Shown here piece after piece: positions 61,301 to 64,000 of a stretch of DNA of 64,000 nucleotides. This DNA comes from JAKRSE01 sp943369295 (GTDB lineage: Bacteria > Armatimonadota > Fimbriimonadia > Fimbriimonadales > Fimbriimonadaceae). The notes below the pieces were generated by a model that saw nothing but the letters and a program-made list of their open reading frames with translations, made no database searches and had not been told where the DNA came from. The stretch is from contig CALRMU020000001.1 of the NCBI GenBank assembly GCA_943369295.1, positions 806,001 to 870,000 on the forward strand, in the 5' to 3' direction. The translations under genes and the position numbers were made by a program. The stretch's first letter is position 1. Each line of letters begins with the position of its first letter.

Positions 61301-62944
61301 AGCCTGCAGGTCGCCTCTGAAGGTGTGGGTGACGTTCAGATTGACCAGAACTTCTTCCAGAGGGGTGGTCGAAGCGATAACAAAGTTCCTGGAGACAAAA
61401 GTACCGGCTGTGTTCTCGACAGTCGCATCAGGAATAGCTGTAGCAACGCTCGTTGTGCTGATGCTAGTTGTAGCAAGAGCAGAAACTCCTGTATACAGTG
61501 GGGCATTCTGAACCAGCTTGGTCGCATTGATCAGGCCGAAACCATAGTTCTGATTGAACCTAAGTCCAGCACCGTTGGTCTTCCAGCCTCCATCAGAAGT
61601 TTCCGTGGCATCTGTCGCATCGACGACATCGCTGAAGCGGGCGATCAGATGCTTGGCGAATCTTGCGTTCAGCAGGGGCTGCCGATGCTTTGTAATGGCC
61701 AAGACGCCAGCAGCCAAAGGTGCTGCCGACGATGTGCCGCCAAATCCGTTGGTGTAATTGTTGTCGGGATGGCCGTTGTAGCCTGGGGCTCCAGATCTGT
61801 CAGCAGTTGTGATGCCAATGGAACCAGCAGCACTGACCACACCACTCGAAGGGGACGTTACGAAGACGTTGCCGCCAAAGCAGGAATAGTCAGAGAAAGT
61901 GCCAATAGGAGCAAGAGCCGCTACATTGATAATGTTCGGGTTATTCTGTTGGCCCTTCTTGACTGAATCTTCACCGACTGCGGTCCTGTCGTTTCCTGCT
62001 GCAAAGACATGGATTGTGCCGGCAGCATTTGAGAGATCGAGGGCGGCGTTGGTTGTCGCGGTTCCACCGTAGTTCGCGCTTGGACCGTAAGAGTGATTTT
62101 TGACTTTAATGTGGGAGCCTTGGGCAACTGTTGAACGGAACTCGTTTGCGGCTGCAAACATTGCCGTCGTCTGGGCGGGAAAGTCGATCCTCAGCCCGCC
62201 GAGAGAAGCAAAGGGCGCTGCCCCAGTGGTGCCGAGTGCGTTGCCACCTCGTCCAACCGCCACACCAGCGACTGCTGTGCCGTGGTTATCATTGGCGTGG
62301 ACAGGCGATGGATCTGTGTCGTTTTGACCAAAGTCAAAGCTGTTGGCAGCGACGTGGTTGGCTGTCAAGTCAGGATGGCCCACTTCGACTGAGTCATCCA
62401 CGATGCCAACGATAACACCGGTTCCAGTCCAGTCGTTGTTCCAAGGAGTTTGGACTCGAACGTCAATGCCAGCACCGCCAGCATTAGAAGTGTTGATCAG
62501 GTGCCACTGACCCCACTGGCCAGCTGGGCTGTTGAAGGTGAAGTAGGGGTCGTTGGGAACGAAGGCGCTCTTGACGTCGAAGGTTCGCTGGTTGACAGCT
62601 GCGTGGGTCAACAGAGGATCGTTCTGCCATTCAGCTGCCAGCCGCCGAGCATTCTCAACCGTGCCAGCGTTGTAAACAACCCATCCGCCTGGGTAGCTGA
62701 TCTTGACCGGAACTGATTTGATAGTCGCAAACAGCCGGTCAGTTCCTGGGGAGGCGAGGCGAACGACGACTTCAGGAAGGTCGATTGGCGCTTGTGGCTC
62801 AGCAGCACTCGGGTTCTTGACGGTGGCAGGATCAACAGAACCTTGGCCAGCCAAGGAGCCTGCAGTCATCGCAAAAGCCACGACGACGGCAAAGAACGCC
62901 TTGATGGCGGTCGATGCGGGCGGGGAATAGTAAGGCCTTGACAA
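58382..62944 (-). CDS. Giant secreted subtilase with P domain, beta-sandwich, RCC1 and FG-GAP repeats
   Basis: 1520 aa with a signal peptide (about 1-34). An S8 protease domain (about 140-470) carries Asp in GIVDDSVEVGH (~183), His in ANDNHGTAVAGV (~221) and Ser in GGTSSAAPLAAGV (~405). A proprotein-convertase P domain follows (about 500-620). Several Calx-beta-like/Ig-like segments (SVTVSPTSPVGGVSATGTVTL) precede roughly five RCC1 repeats (TVWTVGQGSFGQHGDG, EVWAWGQNNVGQC). FG-GAP/VCBS-like repeats (GVGDLNADGHMDLLLFN) end the protein. The catalytic triad is complete. No sorting signal was recognised at the C-terminus. Confidence 0.9.
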   Translation of the reverse strand: MSRPYYSPPASTAIKAFFAVVVAFAMTAGSLAGQGSVDPATVKNPSAAEPQAPIDLPEVVVRLASPGTDRLFATIKSVPVKISYPGGWVVYNAGTVENARRLAAEWQNDPLLTHAAVNQRTFDVKSAFVPNDPYFTFNSPAGQWGQWHLINTSNAGGAGIDVRVQTPWNNDWTGTGVIVGIVDDSVEVGHPDLTANHVAANSFDFGQNDTDPSPVHANDNHGTAVAGVAVGRGGNALGTTGAAPFASLGGLRIDFPAQTTAMFAAANEFRSTVAQGSHIKVKNHSYGPSANYGGTATTNAALDLSNAAGTIHVFAAGNDRTAVGEDSVKKGQQNNPNIINVAALAPIGTFSDYSCFGGNVFVTSPSSGVVSAAGSIGITTADRSGAPGYNGHPDNNYTNGFGGTSSAAPLAAGVLAITKHRQPLLNARFAKHLIARFSDVVDATDATETSDGGWKTNGAGLRFNQNYGFGLINATKLVQNAPLYTGVSALATTSISTTSVATAIPDATVENTAGTFVSRNFVIASTTPLEEVLVNLNVTHTFRGDLQAFLTSPSGTRSRLMRRAGSDGADNLNWTYTNNAFWGENPSGIWTLEIADYFTGDTGTWNSYSVTMRQGTLLQNNHTLAISPTSVIGGASATGTVTLNSAAPAGGTVATLTYSGASVSGPASVTVPAGATSAPFTIDTSTVSSDTLRTVTATIAGNPASANITVLRAAISSVTVSPTSPVGGVSATGTVTLNRAVTTNTTVSLSYTPSGNFSSTTASVVVNSGSATANFTFTPSVVMPSGFSGSITGTLNTTTATANFNVLPNLVQGTFVYPMNAVLGQRVFVVTRLTGNAGSNLPVTVTTNNTSILANSNPTVLSGQSQIVTPMTLGNPASLAAFANITVTTNANSETRTDTFQVRPPTNALASGFNNNFQVGDGTNRFRELFSVINTTENIVQAVASANCLVVLKSDGTVWTVGQGSFGQHGDGTSGAGAIKTTLSQVPGLTNIRLISANAPTILALDGNGEVWAWGQNNVGQCAVTPLTNVLVPTKIVGLSNIVTVAAGAFAGFALDGSGQVWSWGSSSLGANGRTSNNTAPAVLPITQFVVDIAAGNQHGFAIRADGTLVGWGKNTNGELGDGTFVSKTTPTVIPGVTDVRMVQGGLDHSILLRIPPYGGTRQVMTTGSNSHGQRGDGSAVGGAATNVWNAIASATNITQVATGNRHSFFIGAGTVRSWGFGSNGERADGSIVTSRNTPGVLPDTVSSSNVLASASNSVSMTAIRNTGRGEALMINTALRTFRTTNFRTGVETPLSGSYPAGHTVVGGGEVAGSTGTGEIVTMGGARALFRQEVSGTTIGGSTALNITLNADESLRFIANMDNTGRMDFVTQDSVTRAIVARLYNGTVQTGTYNLYTLAADENLVGVGDLNADGHMDLLLFNTTTRILTARLYRLGVFQTLRNFTDTPVSGAPVNIAAVPAGLTPVAAAETQAPNSFELIFVTGTGAIEIWDMSRLNRIATGVAGPTIPGSHAFSRMFWR

Positions 62945-63125
62945 AATAAAACATTCGTGAGCAGCCCAAATCAGGCCACCAACACGGTCTCCAGCCCGAA
63001 TTATATCAGGATGGGAGTGAAAAGCCTGTGAAATTCTTAAGGGATTTACTGGCTTTTCGGTAAGTAAATTCTTAGTAATGCCTAAGTAATGGCAGCTTTT
63101 TAAGCTAGGGGGAGAATAGAGTTTT

Positions 63126-63456
63126 GAGTCGGCCTGTAAGCCGGATTCTGTTTTTGTGCGACGATTTGGCTAATGCGGCCAACCCGGAGAGTCGGCGAGC
63201 AGCGTCATCCTCTCCCTATTTGGCCTTGCTTCGAATGGGGTTTGCCCAGCCGCCCAGTTGCCTGGAACGCTGGTGAGCTCTTGCCTCACCGTTTCATCCT
63301 TACCCGCTGATCTTTGCAGACCCCGCTGGCGGTTTAGTTTCTGTTGCACTTTCCGTCGGGTCGCCCCGCCCTTGGTTGCCCAAGGCACTCTGCTCTTCGA
63401 AGTCCGGACTTTCCTCCCCTGGAGACATGCTCCTCAGGCCGTCGCCCGGCCGACTC
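63126..63456 (-). ncRNA. rnpB: RNase P RNA (class A)
   Basis: On the minus strand it begins GAGTCGGCCGGGCGACGGC and contains GAGGAAAGTCCGGAC, the GGGCAAACCCC-type and AGAT-containing universally conserved segments. It ends pairing back as GGCTTACAGGCCGACTC. The length of 331 nt is typical. It is the catalytic RNA that matures tRNA 5' ends. Confidence 0.95.
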
Positions 63457-63517
63457 AATCACATTATGGCCTTTCCCATTTTATCAAGAGAGGCGTTTGA
63501 TCAAATCTGGATGCGGC

Positions 63518-64000
63518 TTACTCGGCCAGAAGATCCTTCATAGTCACCATAAGATTCTTTGGGATTTCTTTTGCTCTCTGACCTTTAAGCTTGGCCACTC
63601 TGGCTCCCTCTGCTTTCCTCAAGCTATCGTAAATTGAGCTATGGTCAATTGACTTCGTGACGAGACTTCGCAAAAATCGGGGAAGTTTTGGAATATCTGA
63701 CCTCCTGACAAGGAAGGGCAGCTGGTCAAAACCTTCGAAGCCAACAAAGGTCACAAGGAAAAAGATGCTTTCTTCAGTAAAGCTGGCGAGCTCCTTCGGT
63801 GGCTTTTCCAGCTCCTTCATCACCCCGTTTAGAAAGTCGCGATCGCTTGCGCCAGCTCCGGCTCTGGCATCAATGGAGTAGGGCGCCATGCTGATGCTGT
63901 GCCACCTTAAATTCGAAAGGCTCCCAGCCTCCAAGAGAATGGCCTTTCCGATAAGATCTCTGGATCTCTGCGCGATGAGAGGAGATCTTTTGCCCCAAGC
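63518..64000 (-). CDS. Hypothetical protein, C-terminal part (runs off the right edge)
   Basis: 161 codons are open to the window edge; no start is needed inside. Reads DLIGKAILLEAGSLSNLRWHS, then KELASFTEESIFFLVTFVGFEG. Not recognised. A soluble, helical protein of unknown role. Confidence 0.55.
   Translation of the reverse strand, partial: AWGKRSPLIAQRSRDLIGKAILLEAGSLSNLRWHSISMAPYSIDARAGAGASDRDFLNGVMKELEKPPKELASFTEESIFFLVTFVGFEGFDQLPFLVRRSDIPKLPRFLRSLVTKSIDHSSIYDSLRKAEGARVAKLKGQRAKEIPKNLMVTMKDLLAE

Overview
The window looks like a bacterial chromosome segment from an Armatimonadota-type organism, probably Fimbriimonadia. This is an inference from the pseudopilin at 33727 (an FTLIELLVV leader followed by a short globular domain with LGDYDDSHP), the mix of small membrane and secreted proteins, and the housekeeping gene styles. 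No 16S gene is present. Coding is dense except in three repeat-filled gaps and in one mobile island.

Left chromosomal flank (1-4788): 5' part of thioredoxin reductase, a PAS-rich diguanylate cyclase, an M42 aminopeptidase, then a complete tRNA-Ser(UGA). A 32-bp stretch covering the 3' end of that tRNA (4849-4880) recurs exactly at 26632-26663, so 4849-26663 reads as a ~21.8-kb island integrated at tRNA-Ser. Next to the intact tRNA the island carries a tyrosine integrase, an overlapping excisionase-like HTH gene and a coupled unknown gene. A cluster of octamer iterons follows, then the decayed remains of a P4-type primase/helicase, so the backbone resembles a satellite or plasmid-like element. 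A second tyrosine recombinase is split by an in-frame TGA.

The island cargo is a polymorphic-toxin locus built on one Rhs/YD-repeat protein. On the minus strand the order is NifU/IscU-like scaffold, Gly/Cys-rich 85-aa protein, Rhs core (1075 aa), separately encoded tip C and its lipoprotein immunity candidate. Two further tip/immunity pairs (B and A) follow, and a fourth pair (D) lies 9 kb away at 23.2-25.2 kb. Every tip begins with the same ~124 residues at the same GTGA overlap with the end of an Rhs core or core remnant, with an AGGAGAGG Shine-Dalgarno motif just upstream. Each ends in a different cysteine-rich toxin candidate. A three-module glycosyltransferase with a TPR tail is transcribed divergently from the NifU-like gene. 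A NYN-domain nuclease gene lies near the right end.

Right flank (26664-64000): ordinary chromosomal genes. These include a secreted esterase, a cyclic-nucleotide-binding protein, tRNA-His, rnhB-yraN, a pseudopilin, bioY, a TlpA-like thioredoxin, a chemotaxis receptor, a MATE/ANKH-like transporter, a class III aminotransferase, a DUF2325 protein, a GT2 glycosyltransferase, metG and rpoN with a GH16-like gene. Further right are riboflavin synthase, two RelE/ParE-type toxin-antitoxin modules, maf-hisH, a pyrimidine nucleoside phosphorylase, an orphan CoA-transferase B subunit, a giant subtilase/RCC1/FG-GAP secreted protein and RNase P RNA. Intergenic gaps at 29.7-30.7, 34.5-34.9 and 49.0-50.0 kb share a family of GC-rich repeats, tandem in two places with periods near 250 bp.
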